This document shows, one piece after another, positions 18,101-26,858 of a DNA stretch of 64,000 bases. The notes under the pieces are model-generated. The model did not search any database, was not told the origin of the DNA, and saw only the letters and a list, made by a program, of their open reading frames with translations. Source of the DNA: an uncultured Bryobacterales bacterium (lineage in GTDB: Bacteria; Acidobacteriota; Terriglobia; Bryobacterales; UBA6623); the NCBI GenBank assembly GCA_958295955.1, contig OY282420.1:2370435-2434434 (forward strand), in the 5' to 3' direction. Made by a program: the position numbers and the translations under genes. The stretch's first letter is position 1. The number at the start of each line of letters is the position of its first letter.

Positions 18101-19328
18101 CCTCGGCCCCAGGAAAGCCTCGCAACTGGAGCGGCTGCTGCTCCTGCCGGCGGATACGGTCGGCGCGGCGCTGGCGCAACTCGAGGCCGAGGGGCAAATC
18201 CTGCGCGGCCGGTTTCGACCCGACTTGCCCCCCGGCGAAACCGAGTGGTGCAACCGGCGGGTTCTGGCGCGCATTCACCGCCTGACGCTGGGCAGGCTGC
18301 GGCGCGAGATCGAACCGGTCTCGACCGGCGACTACATGCGCTTTCTATTCCGCTGGCAGCATGTCGGACTCGGCGCGCGGCTGCACGGCGTGGACGGCCT
18401 GTTTCAAGTGATCCGGCAATTGCAAGGCGTGGAAGCGCCGGCGGCGGCATGGGAAGCGCACATCCTGCCGGCCCGCGTGGCCCACTACAAGCCCGATATG
18501 CTCGACCGCCTCTGCCTTTCCGGCGAAGTGGCCTGGGGCCGGTTTTCGCCGCATCCGGCTTTTGCCGCCGACGGCGGCGAGCAGGGCCGCCGCGTTCGTC
18601 CGACGAAAGCCGCGCCGATCGCCGTGCTGCCGCGCGAGAGCCTGGAGACGTGGCAAGCCGGGACGCAGCCGGACGTTTCGGCCGAGCGGCTTTCGCATCC
18701 CGCCCGCGAGATATTGCAGGCGCTGGAGGCCGGCGGAGCGTCGTTCTTCGCCGACCTGCGCCGCCGCACGGGACGGCTCGCCAGCGAGGTCGAGGATGGG
18801 CTTTGGGAGCTGGTCACGGCCGGCTTGGCGACCGCCGATGCCTTCGAGAACCTGCGCTCCCTGATGGACCCCAAACGGCGCCGCGGCGAAGGGCGCGGGC
18901 GCAACGCCCGTCCGCGGCACGCGGCGGGCCGCTGGGCGATCCTGCGCGGCTGCGAGTCGCCAACCGAGACCGAGGTCGAGGAGCGGGCAAGACGGCTGTT
19001 GGACCGCTGGGGCGTGCTGTTCCGCGACGCGCTCAAACGCGAGCCCCTGGCCCCGGCGTGGCGCGACCTGCTGCCGGTCTTGCGGCGCATGGAAGCGCGC
19101 GGCGAAATCCGCGGCGGCCGCTTCGTCGCGGCGTTCGTGGGCGAGCAATTCGCCTTGCCCGACGCCGTCGATCTGCTGCGCGCGACCCGCCGCGCGGAGG
19201 AGGACGGGGAAGCGGTGGTCGTTCACGCCGCCGACCCGCTGAATCTGGTCGGCGTGCTGCTGCCGGGCGAGCGCGCCGGCGCGGCTTCCGACCGCAAGAT
19301 TCGCTTCGAGCGCGGCGTAGCCGTTTAG
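15156..19328 (+). CDS. lhr: Lhr-family ATP-dependent helicase
   Basis: A 1390-residue large helicase-related protein, a superfamily 2 3'-5' translocase linked to DNA repair. The RecA-like core has motif I SAPTGSGKTLAAFL (near residue 46), motif Ia VYVSPLKALSNDI, the DEIH box (near residue 168), motif III LSATV, FVNTRRLAERVTHAL, ASLELGIDVGTVDLV and motif VI ALQRIGRSGHW. It continues into the Lhr winged helix, beta-barrel and long C-terminal region, so it is the full-length form rather than Lhr-core. A dispersed repeat follows its stop. Confidence 0.93.
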   Translation: MPLRDFDPLVAEWFAGRFERPTEPQQAGWPEIRAGRDVLLSAPTGSGKTLAAFLICLDRLVRLARSGDLPDRTSVVYVSPLKALSNDIEKNLSGPLAEIAALAARRGVRLPAIRTAVRTGDTKAWERRRMVERPPHILVTTPESLFILLTAKRSREALRTARTVIVDEIHAAAGDKRGAHLALSLERLESIAAPGGLQRIGLSATVNPIERVAAFLSRRFESGGGRILQFGHRRELDLAVETPQDELGPVASHEVWDETHDRIAELIRGHRTTLIFVNTRRLAERVTHALEERLGEGVVLAHHGSLARKLRLDAEQRLKEGRLKAVVATASLELGIDVGTVDLVCQIGSPRAVAGALQRIGRSGHWIGATPKGRFFATTRDEAIELAALVRSIRRGVLDRLQIPEAPLDILAQQLVAELGAGEREEGRGESELYDWVKRAYPYRRLARASFDAIIAMLSEGIAAARGRSGAYLHRDRVHGRLRPRRNARMAAITSGGAIPDNAQFQVVVEPEGKVVGLLDEDFAVESMRGDVFLLGAASWRIRRVERGQVRVEDAQGATPTIPFWRGEAPGRTAELSQAVSDIREDISRAGDDAALEFLTAECGLDRRGAETAIAYVRAGEGFLGVLPTTGQIVAERFFDESGGMQLVIHAPFGARINRAWGLALRKRFCRSFNLELQASATDDGLNISLTEQHSFPLETVFSFLTPSTLEHVLTQALLDAPMFGVRWRWNAQRSLAVLRFSGGKKTPPPILRMRTDDLLAAVFPDQAACAENLSGEIRIPDHPLVNETIDNCLREAMDLDGLAAVVRGIESGRIRTAARETPESSPFSHGILNANPYAFLDPAPLEERRARAVQMRRGLAPEWLDGSGSLDQAAIDETEQAVFPVIRDAEELHDALLSLIVLPPREEWAAAFEQLRRERRAAAAATAAGTLWVAAERMALARAAYPGAASAEALPAVEPSRALPESRAGAAAEILRGWLDSLGPRKASQLERLLLLPADTVGAALAQLEAEGQILRGRFRPDLPPGETEWCNRRVLARIHRLTLGRLRREIEPVSTGDYMRFLFRWQHVGLGARLHGVDGLFQVIRQLQGVEAPAAAWEAHILPARVAHYKPDMLDRLCLSGEVAWGRFSPHPAFAADGGEQGRRVRPTKAAPIAVLPRESLETWQAGTQPDVSAERLSHPAREILQALEAGGASFFADLRRRTGRLASEVEDGLWELVTAGLATADAFENLRSLMDPKRRRGEGRGRNARPRHAAGRWAILRGCESPTETEVEERARRLLDRWGVLFRDALKREPLAPAWRDLLPVLRRMEARGEIRGGRFVAAFVGEQFALPDAVDLLRATRRAEEDGEAVVVHAADPLNLVGVLLPGERAGAASDRKIRFERGVAV

Positions 19329-19344
19329 CGCGCTCCGGTCCGTG

Positions 19345-19387
19345 CGGCGGTCTTGCGATTCACTATCCGCCGGCCGCGCAAGCGGCC
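19345..19387 (+). repeat. Dispersed intergenic repeat, copy 2
   Basis: Contains GCGGTCTTGCGATTCACTAT and the hairpin GGCCGC-GCAA-GCGGCC at 19372-19387. It lies between the convergent lhr and POT-transporter genes; the transporter stop (19388-19390) directly abuts the hairpin. It could act as a bidirectional transcript end, although there is no T-run. Confidence 0.65.
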
Positions 19388-20686
19388 CTACACCCCGGGC
19401 ATGACTTTCTTCAGCGGTCTGAGCAGCAGCGCGAGGACCACCGCCGTCGCGAAGCACATCAGGCCGAGCACGGCGAAAAACGTCGAGTGAGACCATTCGC
19501 TCCAGTAAATGCCGATCGCGGTCAACTTGTTGCCGATGGCCGTGGCGGCGAACCAACCGCCCATCATCATGCCGCGCAAGCGGTACGGCGCCACTTTCGA
19601 CACCAGCGAAAGCCCCATCGGCGAGAGCAGAAGCTCGCCCAGCGTGACGACGGCGTAAGACGAGATCAGCCAGGCCGGCGATACCCGAAAGGCGTAGATG
19701 TCATCGCCGGCAACGCTCGCTTCGCCGACCTTGGCGGCCCAGTAGAGAACGAAAAACGAAAGTCCGGTGAGCGCCATGCCGAAGCACATTTTCGTCGGCG
19801 TGGAGGGTTCGCTGCCGCGGGCGTCCAGCCAACGCCAAACCCCGGCAAGCGGAAACGTCAGCACCAGGATCCAAAAAGGGTTGATCGAATTCGAGATCGT
19901 GCCCGAGACGTTCCAATCCGTGTTGTCGTTCGCCCAGTAGGTGAGCGTCGATCCGTTCTGGTGAAAGGCCATCCAGAACACGATCACGATCAGGAAGATG
20001 ACGACGAGAGCCATGATGCGGCGCGATTCGGGAACCGCCTCGAGCTTGCTGTTCGCCGCGGCGCCCGGGTTTTCGGCGCCTGGTTTCCGATCCGCTCCCG
20101 CGACGTGACTGCGGAAGAACCACAGCGTGGCCACCGAAATCAACATGCCGAATCCCGCGACGGCGAAAGCGGCGTGATAGCCGTAGAGTTGCTTGAAGAA
20201 CTCCATCGCCAGGCCGGCGGCGAAAGCGCCTACGTTGATGCCGAAATAGAAGATGAGGTAGGCTCGGTCTTTGAGGCTGCCGCCTGCGGGGTAGAGGTTG
20301 CCGACCATCGTCGTGACGTTCGGCTTGAAGAATCCGTTGCCGATGACCAGACAGGCCAAGGCGGTGTAAACGATGGTGAGAGAGTGAAAAGAGAGCAGGA
20401 AGTGGCCGGCGACGAAGAAAACGCCGCCGATCATGACGGAGCGGCGGTAACCGAGGTAACGGTCGGCAAGCATCCCGCCGATCAAAGGGGTGAAGTAAAC
20501 GGCCGTCAGGTACCAGGAATAAAGGCCGGTGGCCTCGGCGTCGGACCAGCCGAACCCCTGGGCGCTGTCTTGCAGGTAGAGCGTGAAGAGCGAGAGCATC
20601 GAATAGAAGCTGAACCGCTCCCACATTTCGGTTGCGAAGAGAACGTAGAGTCCGCGGGGGTGTTTGTCGGCGGCGATGGAAGTCAT
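19388..20686 (-). CDS. dtpT: POT-family proton-dependent oligopeptide transporter
   Basis: A 432-residue multi-pass inner-membrane peptide importer (major facilitator superfamily). The proton-coupling motif ExxERFxYY appears as EMWERFSFYSMLSLF near residue 20. The PTR2 signatures are LIGGMLADRYLGYRRSVMIG and the F-Y-INVG stretch FYFGINVGAFAAGLAME. Many hydrophobic segments follow to the C-terminus. Its start region overlaps nothing if the downstream divergent gene begins at 20718. Confidence 0.92.
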   Translation of the reverse strand: MTSIAADKHPRGLYVLFATEMWERFSFYSMLSLFTLYLQDSAQGFGWSDAEATGLYSWYLTAVYFTPLIGGMLADRYLGYRRSVMIGGVFFVAGHFLLSFHSLTIVYTALACLVIGNGFFKPNVTTMVGNLYPAGGSLKDRAYLIFYFGINVGAFAAGLAMEFFKQLYGYHAAFAVAGFGMLISVATLWFFRSHVAGADRKPGAENPGAAANSKLEAVPESRRIMALVVIFLIVIVFWMAFHQNGSTLTYWANDNTDWNVSGTISNSINPFWILVLTFPLAGVWRWLDARGSEPSTPTKMCFGMALTGLSFFVLYWAAKVGEASVAGDDIYAFRVSPAWLISSYAVVTLGELLLSPMGLSLVSKVAPYRLRGMMMGGWFAATAIGNKLTAIGIYWSEWSHSTFFAVLGLMCFATAVVLALLLRPLKKVMPGV

Positions 20687-20717
20687 TGCGCCCGATTATA
20701 GCCGCGGCGGAGAAGCG

Positions 20718-21644
20718 ATGAAAGCGGAGCGGGCCGGTTCCGGCGGCGGGCCGGAGCGCGGCGGAACGAATCCGGGGCTTGCGCCGCGCGTCCGAACCAT
20801 CGGCATCGTCGGCGCGGGCCGCGTCGGCCGGGCGCTGGGGGCGCTGTTGGGGCGCCGGCATGAGATCTGGATCGCGTCTCCGCGCAGCGCCGCGCGGGCG
20901 GCCGCGTTCATCGGCGGCGGCGCCCGCCCGGCCGCGGTCGGCGAGTTGGCGGAGCGCTGCAGCCATGTCATCGTGGCCGTGCCGGATGCCGCAATCGGCG
21001 CTGCCGCGGCGGAACTGAGCGGCGGCCGCGTTGCAACGGCGCTGCATACTTGCGGCTCGCTGGGGCCGTCCGCGCTCGCCCCGTTGCCGCAGCAAGGGGT
21101 TTCCTGCGCGACTTTCCATCCGCTGCAAACGTTCGCCTCGCCCGCGCGGGCGGTGGAGCGTCTGCCCGGCTGCGCGTTCGGCATCTGCGGGACGGGCGCC
21201 GCGCTCGCTTGGGCGCTTGAGCTTTGCGCGGAGCTTTCCGGCGCGCCCCTCGTCGTCGCCGAAGAGAATCTTGCGCTGTACCATGCGGCGGCCGTAGTCG
21301 CCGGCAACTATGCCGTCGGGCTCGTTGACGTTGCTGTTATGCTGATGGAGCAGGCGGGAATGGAGCGCGAATCGGCATTGCAGGCCCTTGCGCCGCTCGT
21401 CCTTGCGAGCGCCGAGAACGCCCTGACAATGGGTCCCGAAGCCGCTTTGACCGGGCCGATCGAGAGAGGCGATATTCCGACGGTCGAGAGCCATTTGGAA
21501 TCCTTGCGCGCGGCGCCGGCCGGCGCGGACGCCGTTTACCGCGCGCTCGGGCGGCAACTGGCCGCCATCGCGCGGCGCCGCGGGCTGCCCGCGGAGCAAG
21601 CCGCGCGCATCGAGGCTTTGCTGCTTCCCCGTACGGATTCATGA
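20718..21644 (+). CDS. Rossmann-fold DUF2520 protein, candidate ketopantoate reductase substitute
   Basis: A 308-residue protein with an N-terminal NAD(P)-binding loop GIVGAGRVGRALGALLG near residue 30 and a C-terminal all-helical DUF2520 domain (YHAAAVVAGNYAVGLVDVAV, TGPIERGDIPTVESHL). The architecture is that of ketopantoate or 6-phosphogluconate-type dehydrogenases. The stop overlaps the panB start by ATGA and panC follows, while no panE is present, so a role in reducing ketopantoate to pantoate is a reasonable inference. ATG 20718 has GGAGA upstream and is preferred over an ATG at 20664 that would overlap the divergent transporter gene. Confidence 0.82.
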   Translation: MKAERAGSGGGPERGGTNPGLAPRVRTIGIVGAGRVGRALGALLGRRHEIWIASPRSAARAAAFIGGGARPAAVGELAERCSHVIVAVPDAAIGAAAAELSGGRVATALHTCGSLGPSALAPLPQQGVSCATFHPLQTFASPARAVERLPGCAFGICGTGAALAWALELCAELSGAPLVVAEENLALYHAAAVVAGNYAVGLVDVAVMLMEQAGMERESALQALAPLVLASAENALTMGPEAALTGPIERGDIPTVESHLESLRAAPAGADAVYRALGRQLAAIARRRGLPAEQAARIEALLLPRTDS

Positions 21645-22471
21645 ACAAGACGATTCAACCGGTACGCGCGCCGGATTTGCGGCGCATGAAACGGCGGGGC
21701 GAAAAGATCGCCATGCTGACGGCGTACGACTTTACGATGGCGCGCCTGCTCGACCGCGCGGGCGTCGACGTGCTGCTGGTCGGCGATTCCCTGGGCATGG
21801 TCGTGCTCGGCTACGAGACTACCGTGCCGGTGACGCTCGACATGATGGTCCACCATGCGGCGGCCGCGGCGCGGGGCGCGCAGCGCGCGCTGGTTGTGGC
21901 CGACATGCCGTTCATGACCTACCGAACGAGCGTCCCCGCGGCGCTGAGCAATGCGGCGCGGCTGATCCAGCAGGGCGGCGCGGCGGCCGTGAAGATCGAG
22001 GGCGGCCATGCCGTGCTCGAAGTCGCGCAGCGTCTCGTCGAGTCGGGCATCCCGGTGATGGGCCACTTGGGCTTGACGCCGCAAGCGGTCCATCAACTCG
22101 GCGGGTTTCGCAAACAGGCGAAGCATCCGCGGGAGGCGTCCCGCTTGCTGTCTGACGCGCGCGCGCTTGAGGCCGCGGGCGTGTTCGCGGTCGTTCTCGA
22201 GGTGATCCCGGAAGACTTGGCGGCGGAAGTGAGCGGCGCGCTCGAGATTCCGACGATCGGCATCGGCGCCGGACCGTACTGCGACGGGCAGGTGCTGGTC
22301 AGCCACGATGTTTTCGGCTTGTATGACGAATGCGCGCCCGGCTTCGTCAAGCAATACGCGCAACTTGGCAGGCAAATGACCGAGGCCGCCGAAGCATACG
22401 CGCGCGAAGTGCGCCGCGGCGACTACCCCGCCGCTGCGAAGAGCCGGAAGCGCGATTCGATTTCCCGGTAG
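21641..22471 (+). CDS. panB: 3-methyl-2-oxobutanoate hydroxymethyltransferase
   Basis: First committed enzyme of pantothenate synthesis, making ketopantoate from ketoisovalerate and methylenetetrahydrofolate. The 276-residue TIM-barrel protein shows KIAMLTAYDFTMARLLDRAG, the metal-binding VGDSLGMVVLGYETTVPVTL, AVKIEGGHAVLEV, the GHLGLTPQAVHQLGGF motif and IGIGAGPYCDGQVLVSHDVF. It overlaps the DUF2520 gene by 4 bp and is 6 bp ahead of panC. Confidence 0.96.
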   Translation: MNKTIQPVRAPDLRRMKRRGEKIAMLTAYDFTMARLLDRAGVDVLLVGDSLGMVVLGYETTVPVTLDMMVHHAAAAARGAQRALVVADMPFMTYRTSVPAALSNAARLIQQGGAAAVKIEGGHAVLEVAQRLVESGIPVMGHLGLTPQAVHQLGGFRKQAKHPREASRLLSDARALEAAGVFAVVLEVIPEDLAAEVSGALEIPTIGIGAGPYCDGQVLVSHDVFGLYDECAPGFVKQYAQLGRQMTEAAEAYAREVRRGDYPAAAKSRKRDSISR

Positions 22472-22477
22472 CGGGCG

Positions 22478-23326
22478 ATGGCGACGCTGCGGGTTGAGTC
22501 GATCGGCGGCTTGCGGGCGCGGGTTCGGGCCGCCCGCGAGGAAGGCAAGTCGATCGGCTGCGTGCCGACGATGGGGGCGCTGCACGCCGGCCACGCGGCG
22601 CTCATCGACCGCGCGCGCGGGGATTGCGGCTTCGTCGTCGCGACGCTGTTCGTCAACCCGATGCAGTTCAACGAGCGGGCCGATCTCGAACGCTATCCGC
22701 GCTCGCTTGAAGCCGATCTCGCGGTTTGCCGGCGGCGCGGCGTCGATGTCCTGTTCGTTCCCGCGGAAACCGAGATGTATCCCCGGCGGGCAACGACATT
22801 CGTGGATGTCGAGGGGCTGACCGATGTTCTGTGCGGAGCGTTTCGGCCGGGCCACTTCCGCGGCGTGACGACCGTCGTCATGAAGCTGCTGCACATCGTC
22901 GTTCCGGACCGCGCCTACTTCGGCGAGAAGGATTATCAGCAACTCGCCGTCATTCGGCGCATGGTCGAAGATCTGAACCTGCCGGTCGAGATCGTGTCCG
23001 CGGCGACGGTGCGCGAGCCCGACGGCCTGGCGCTGAGCTCGCGCAACCGAAACTTGACGGCGGAGCAGCGGGCGGCGGCGTTGGCGCTGCCGCGCGCTTT
23101 ACAGGCCGCCCGCCGCGCCGTTGCCGCGGGAGAACGGAACGCCGCGGCGCTGCGCAGAGCGGCGCAGCGGTGGTTCGACCGGGAGCCGCTGCTGCGGCTC
23201 GAGTATTTCGAAATTGTCGATCCCGAATCGCTGCAGCAGGTCGAGCGCATCGCCGGCCCGGTGCGCATCGCCGCGGCCGCCTGGGCGGGCAAGACCCGCC
23301 TGATCGACAACGTTGCCGCGGGCTAA
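22478..23326 (+). CDS. panC: Pantoate--beta-alanine ligase
   Basis: ATP-dependent ligase making pantothenate, 282 residues. Motifs are CVPTMGALHAGHAALIDRAR (HIGH-type nucleotide motif), FVNPMQFNERADLERYPRS, GHFRGVTTVVMKLLHIVVPD, YFGEKDYQQLAVIRRMVEDL and the KMSKS-like region LALSSRNRNLT. Last gene of the DUF2520-panB-panC operon; panD is not here. Confidence 0.96.
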   Translation: MATLRVESIGGLRARVRAAREEGKSIGCVPTMGALHAGHAALIDRARGDCGFVVATLFVNPMQFNERADLERYPRSLEADLAVCRRRGVDVLFVPAETEMYPRRATTFVDVEGLTDVLCGAFRPGHFRGVTTVVMKLLHIVVPDRAYFGEKDYQQLAVIRRMVEDLNLPVEIVSAATVREPDGLALSSRNRNLTAEQRAAALALPRALQAARRAVAAGERNAAALRRAAQRWFDREPLLRLEYFEIVDPESLQQVERIAGPVRIAAAAWAGKTRLIDNVAAG

Positions 23327-23450
23327 GGCGTTGCGTTCGGGCCGCTTGCCGCCGCGGCCCGGGCGCAGCCCGCGGGCGAGTGGCCGGCGCCGGCGGCCGC
23401 GGGGAGCGCAGACTTGAAGGCCGGCGGCGCGGTCGGGCGATAATGTTCCG

Positions 23451-24728
23451 ATGTCTTTCCTTTTGGCTGCTCTCGCGCTCTCGGCCGGCCTTGCCGCCGC
23501 GCCCGCCTTCGCGGCGCCGAACATCGTGCTCTTGTTCGCCGACGATCTGGGCTACGGCGATCTCGGCGTCAACGGCAACCCGACGATCCGCACCGAAAAC
23601 CTCGACCGCCTGGCCGCGCAGGGCCTGCGCATGACCTCGTTCTACTCGGCGCCCTCATGCGTCCCGGCGCGGACGCAGTTGCTGCTCGGCCGCTATCCGA
23701 GCCGCGTGGCCCTGGGCGGCACGGGGCCGGGCGGCGCCGGCGGCATTCCCGACGGCGAAACGACGCTTGCGCAGGCGCTGCGGGCGGTCGGCTACCGGAC
23801 GGCCATGATCGGCAAATGGCATCTCGGCTACGCGCGGGAGGAATTTCTGCCGACGGGCCGCGGCTTCGACCAGTGGTTCGGACTGCCCTATTCGAACGAT
23901 ATGCAGCCCCCTTGGGTGCGAACCGACGTCCCGCTATGGCTCTACCGCAATGCCGAGCGCATCGAGCATCCGGTCGATCAAGACCGGCTGACGGTGCGCT
24001 ACACCGAGAACGCGGTCGAGTTCATCGCCCGGCAGGGCGACGCGCCGTTCTTCCTGTATCTGGCGTACAGCATGCCGCACCTGCCGCTGCACACGGCGGA
24101 CAACTTTCGCGGGCGGTCGCGCGGCGGTCTGTACGGGGACGTGATCGAGACCATCGACTGGTCGGTCGGCGAGATCGCGCGGGCGCTTTACGAAGCGCGG
24201 AAAGCAGCGGACACCATTGTGCTTTTCACCAGTGACAACGGCCCCTGGTTGAACCTGCCCCCGCGTATGTTGGCCGGCGGCGTCGAGCCCTGGCATGCCG
24301 GTTCGCCGGGGCCTTTCCGCGGAGCGAAGCACACGACATACGAGGGCGGCGTGCGCGTGCCGCTGATCGCGCGTTGGCCGGGCAAGATTCCCGAGGGCGG
24401 CGTGTCGGCCGAAATGGCGGCCACGCTCGATCTATACAGCACGCTGATTCAGGCCGGCGGCGGCGCCGACCCCGCACGGGACGGCTACGATCTGATGCCG
24501 TTGTGGACCGGCGCGGGCGCAAAGTCGCCGCGGAACGAATTCATTTATCACCGCAGGCGGGAAATTCAAGGGATCCGCGCGGGCAATTGGAAGCTGCGAA
24601 CGGTGGACGGCGATGAGTTGTTCGACTTGGAGATCGACCCGTCGGAGCGTTACAACCGCGCGGCGGCGTTTCCCGCAGTCGTGGCTGACCTGAAAGCCCG
24701 TATTCAACGCTATGAAAACAGCCTTTAA
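23451..24728 (+). CDS. Secreted sulfatase (type I, formylglycine-dependent)
   Basis: A 425-residue alkaline-phosphatase-superfamily sulfatase with a signal peptide (cleavage near AFAAP). Metal ligands are in NIVLLFADDLGYGDLG. Cys70 in PSCVPARTQLLLGRYPSR fits the CxPxR motif that anaerobic or Cu-type sulfatase-maturating enzymes convert to formylglycine. IGKWHLGY and FTSDNGPW give further catalytic residues. Substrate unknown. A second sulfatase lies at 49609. The 124 bp before it (23327-23450) hold no recognisable gene. Confidence 0.92.
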   Translation: MSFLLAALALSAGLAAAPAFAAPNIVLLFADDLGYGDLGVNGNPTIRTENLDRLAAQGLRMTSFYSAPSCVPARTQLLLGRYPSRVALGGTGPGGAGGIPDGETTLAQALRAVGYRTAMIGKWHLGYAREEFLPTGRGFDQWFGLPYSNDMQPPWVRTDVPLWLYRNAERIEHPVDQDRLTVRYTENAVEFIARQGDAPFFLYLAYSMPHLPLHTADNFRGRSRGGLYGDVIETIDWSVGEIARALYEARKAADTIVLFTSDNGPWLNLPPRMLAGGVEPWHAGSPGPFRGAKHTTYEGGVRVPLIARWPGKIPEGGVSAEMAATLDLYSTLIQAGGGADPARDGYDLMPLWTGAGAKSPRNEFIYHRRREIQGIRAGNWKLRTVDGDELFDLEIDPSERYNRAAAFPAVVADLKARIQRYENSL

Positions 24729-24754
24729 GCGGTATTTAAGCGGCCTTTGAGACA

Positions 24755-24780
24755 AGTGAACAGTAGCCGGCAAGACCGCC
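24755..24780 (+). repeat. Possible degenerate copy of the dispersed repeat
   Basis: AGTGAACAGTAGCCGG then CAAGACCGCC resembles the inverted repeat core AGTGAAT..CAAGACCGC with a short insertion. It sits between the convergent sulfatase and hisF genes and overlaps a GCCGGC-aagacc-GCCGGC hairpin. Weak similarity. Confidence 0.25.
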
Positions 24781-24838
24781 GGCGCCGCGCGGCTGCATGC
24801 TTCCCCCGCGCCGCCGGCCGGACTTTCACCACGGACCG

Positions 24839-25618
24839 TTAAACGGCGTTTTCATCTTCGAGCAGGCGGACGGGAATGCCTGCGGCGGCAAGAATCCGTT
24901 TTAGCCCGTTCGAAGTATAGGTTCCGTAGTGGAAGATCGAAGCGGCCAGACCGGCATCCGCCCGGCCTTCCGTCAGCACCTCGACGAAGTCGCGGGGCTC
25001 CCCTCCCCCGCCGCTGGCGATGACGGGAATCTTCGTCGCCGCGGAGACGGCCCGCGTGAGCTCGCAATCGAAACCGCGCTGCGTCCCGTCCGAGTCCATC
25101 GAGGTGAGCAGGACTTCGCCCGCGCCCTTGGCCTCGGCTTCCCCGGCCCACTCCACGGCGTCGATGCCGGTGTCGCGGCGGCCGCCGTAGGTGAAAACGT
25201 TCCAGCGGGACGGGCCGGAACGGCGGGCGTCGAGCGCGATGACGGTCGCCTGCGCACCGAATTCGTTGGAGAGCTCCGTCAGCAGCTCGGGGCGTTCGAC
25301 GGCCGCGGTATTGACCGAAACCTTATCGGCGCCGGCGGTGAGAATCTTGCGCGCGTCGGGAATGCCGCGGATGCCTCCCCCGACGGTGAGCGGGATAAAG
25401 ACCTTGCGCGCGGTTCGCTCGACGACGTCGATCATGATGTCGCGGCGGTCGCTCGACGCGGTGATGTCCAGAAAGACCAACTCGTCGGCGCCGTCCCGGT
25501 TGTAACGCTCGGAGAGCTCGACGGGGTCGCCGGCGTCGCGCAGTCCAACGAAGTTGACGCCCTTGACGACGCGTCCGGCCTTGACGTCGAGACAGGGGAT
25601 GATGCGTTTGGTCAACAT
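24839..25618 (-). CDS. hisF: Imidazole glycerol phosphate synthase, cyclase subunit
   Basis: A 259-residue TIM-barrel subunit that, with HisH-derived ammonia, forms imidazole glycerol phosphate and AICAR. It starts [20 protein letters not shown], with catalytic Asp11 in CLD; the second catalytic Asp is in [19 protein letters not shown]. Phosphate-binding glycines are in VGGGIRG and [11 protein letters not shown]. The start overlaps the end of hisH by 7 bp. Last gene of the his operon. Confidence 0.96.
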   Translation of the reverse strand: MLTKRIIPCLDVKAGRVVKGVNFVGLRDAGDPVELSERYNRDGADELVFLDITASSDRRDIMIDVVERTARKVFIPLTVGGGIRGIPDARKILTAGADKVSVNTAAVERPELLTELSNEFGAQATVIALDARRSGPSRWNVFTYGGRRDTGIDAVEWAGEAEAKGAGEVLLTSMDSDGTQRGFDCELTRAVSAATKIPVIASGGGGEPRDFVEVLTEGRADAGLAASIFHYGTYTSNGLKRILAAAGIPVRLLEDENAV

Positions 25619-26214
25619 GCCAGGAAATTGCCGAGGATCCGTTGGCCGACAGGCCCCGATTTTTCCGGGTGGAACTGGACGGCGAAAACGTTGCCGTCTT
25701 CCAGCGCGGCGCAGAAGGTCGTTCCCGCGTAGGCGCACAACGCGGCGGCGCGCCCGCCGGCCGTATCGCGCGGGACGTAGTAGCTGTTGGCGAAATAGAC
25801 GTAAGGCTCGTCTCCGAGGCCGTCGAGCAAACGCGGGCTGCCCTGTTTTTGCAGCGAGTTCCAGCCCATCTGCGGCACGCGCGTGTCCGCCGGGAAGCGG
25901 GTCACTCGGCCCGGAAATACGGCAAGCCCCCGCTCGGGGGACTCCTCGCTGGTTTCGAACAGGGCCTGGAAGCCAAGGCAGATGCCCAGGAACGGCGTTC
26001 CCGAGGCGATCCGCTCGCGCAGCGTTCCGCGCACGCCGAGGGCGTCGAGCGAACGCAGCATCTGACCGTAGTGGCCGACCCCGGGCAGAACGATCTTGTC
26101 GGCCTTGCGCAGGCCGGCGGAGTCGTTGACGATCGCGAACGGCTCGCCGCAGGCCGCGAGCGCGTTCTCCACCGAGCGGATGTTCCCCGCGCCGTAATCG
26201 AAGATCGCAATCAT
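25612..26214 (-). CDS. hisH: Imidazole glycerol phosphate synthase, glutaminase subunit
   Basis: A 200-residue class I glutamine amidotransferase supplying ammonia to HisF. It starts [19 protein letters not shown], the nucleophilic Cys is in [12 protein letters not shown] near residue 80, and the catalytic His-Glu pair is in [13 protein letters not shown] near residue 185. The oxyanion strand is LPGVGHYGQ. It lies between hisB and hisF. Confidence 0.96.
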   Translation of the reverse strand: MIAIFDYGAGNIRSVENALAACGEPFAIVNDSAGLRKADKIVLPGVGHYGQMLRSLDALGVRGTLRERIASGTPFLGICLGFQALFETSEESPERGLAVFPGRVTRFPADTRVPQMGWNSLQKQGSPRLLDGLGDEPYVYFANSYYVPRDTAGGRAAALCAYAGTTFCAALEDGNVFAVQFHPEKSGPVGQRILGNFLAC

Positions 26215-26237
26215 GACTGCATGCCGCCGGCGGCGGT

Positions 26238-26858
26238 TTATCCGCCGCGCGCGCCCCCTTTCTCCAGTAGTCCCTTGGTGCTCGGCAGCAGATCCTTGAG
26301 TCTCGGGTCGGTCGAGCAGGCGAAGCGCATGGCCTTCGCCCAGCACTTGAAAATCGCCTCGATCTTGTGGTGGTTCGAGCGGCCGTAGAGGATGCGCGCG
26401 TGCAGGTTTGCTCCGCAATGCACCGTGAAGCCGTCGAAGAAATCGTGCAAAAGCTCCGCCTGCAAGTCGCCGACCGTCTTGAAACGAGTGGGCGCGTGAT
26501 AAACCAACGCCGGGCGGCCGCTCAAATCGACGGCGGCGACGGCGAGCGTCTCATCCATCGGCATGACGAAATATCCCGCGCGGTTGATGCCGGTCTTGTC
26601 GCCCAAGGCATTCGCGAAAGCTTGGCCCAAGGCGATGCCGCAGTCTTCGACGGTGTGGTGCTGATCGACGTCGAGGTCGCCCGCGGCGGAGAGCTTCAGA
26701 TCGAACGCGCCGTGCCGGGCAAAGAGCTCGAGCATGTGGTCCAGAAAGCGGATGCCGGTCGAGATTGCATACAGGCCCTTGCCGTCGATGTCGAGCTCGA
26801 CGTGGATTTGCGTCTCTTTCGTGTTCCGCTCGATCTTTGCCCTGCGCCGGCGAGTCAT
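26238..26858 (-). CDS. hisB: Imidazoleglycerol-phosphate dehydratase
   Basis: A 206-residue monofunctional dehydratase. The metal-binding histidine motifs are [13 protein letters not shown] and [16 protein letters not shown] in the first half and [20 protein letters not shown] and [18 protein letters not shown] in the second. It has no fused phosphatase domain; instead a separate HAD-family gene lies directly upstream and overlaps its start by 4 bp. Confidence 0.96.
   Translation of the reverse strand: MTRRRRAKIERNTKETQIHVELDIDGKGLYAISTGIRFLDHMLELFARHGAFDLKLSAAGDLDVDQHHTVEDCGIALGQAFANALGDKTGINRAGYFVMPMDETLAVAAVDLSGRPALVYHAPTRFKTVGDLQAELLHDFFDGFTVHCGANLHARILYGRSNHHKIEAIFKCWAKAMRFACSTDPRLKDLLPSTKGLLEKGGARGG

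Noticed and set aside
24724..24743. Direct repeat TTTAAGCGG near the end of the sulfatase gene
   Set aside because: Two short copies spanning the stop codon; not enough to call a site.
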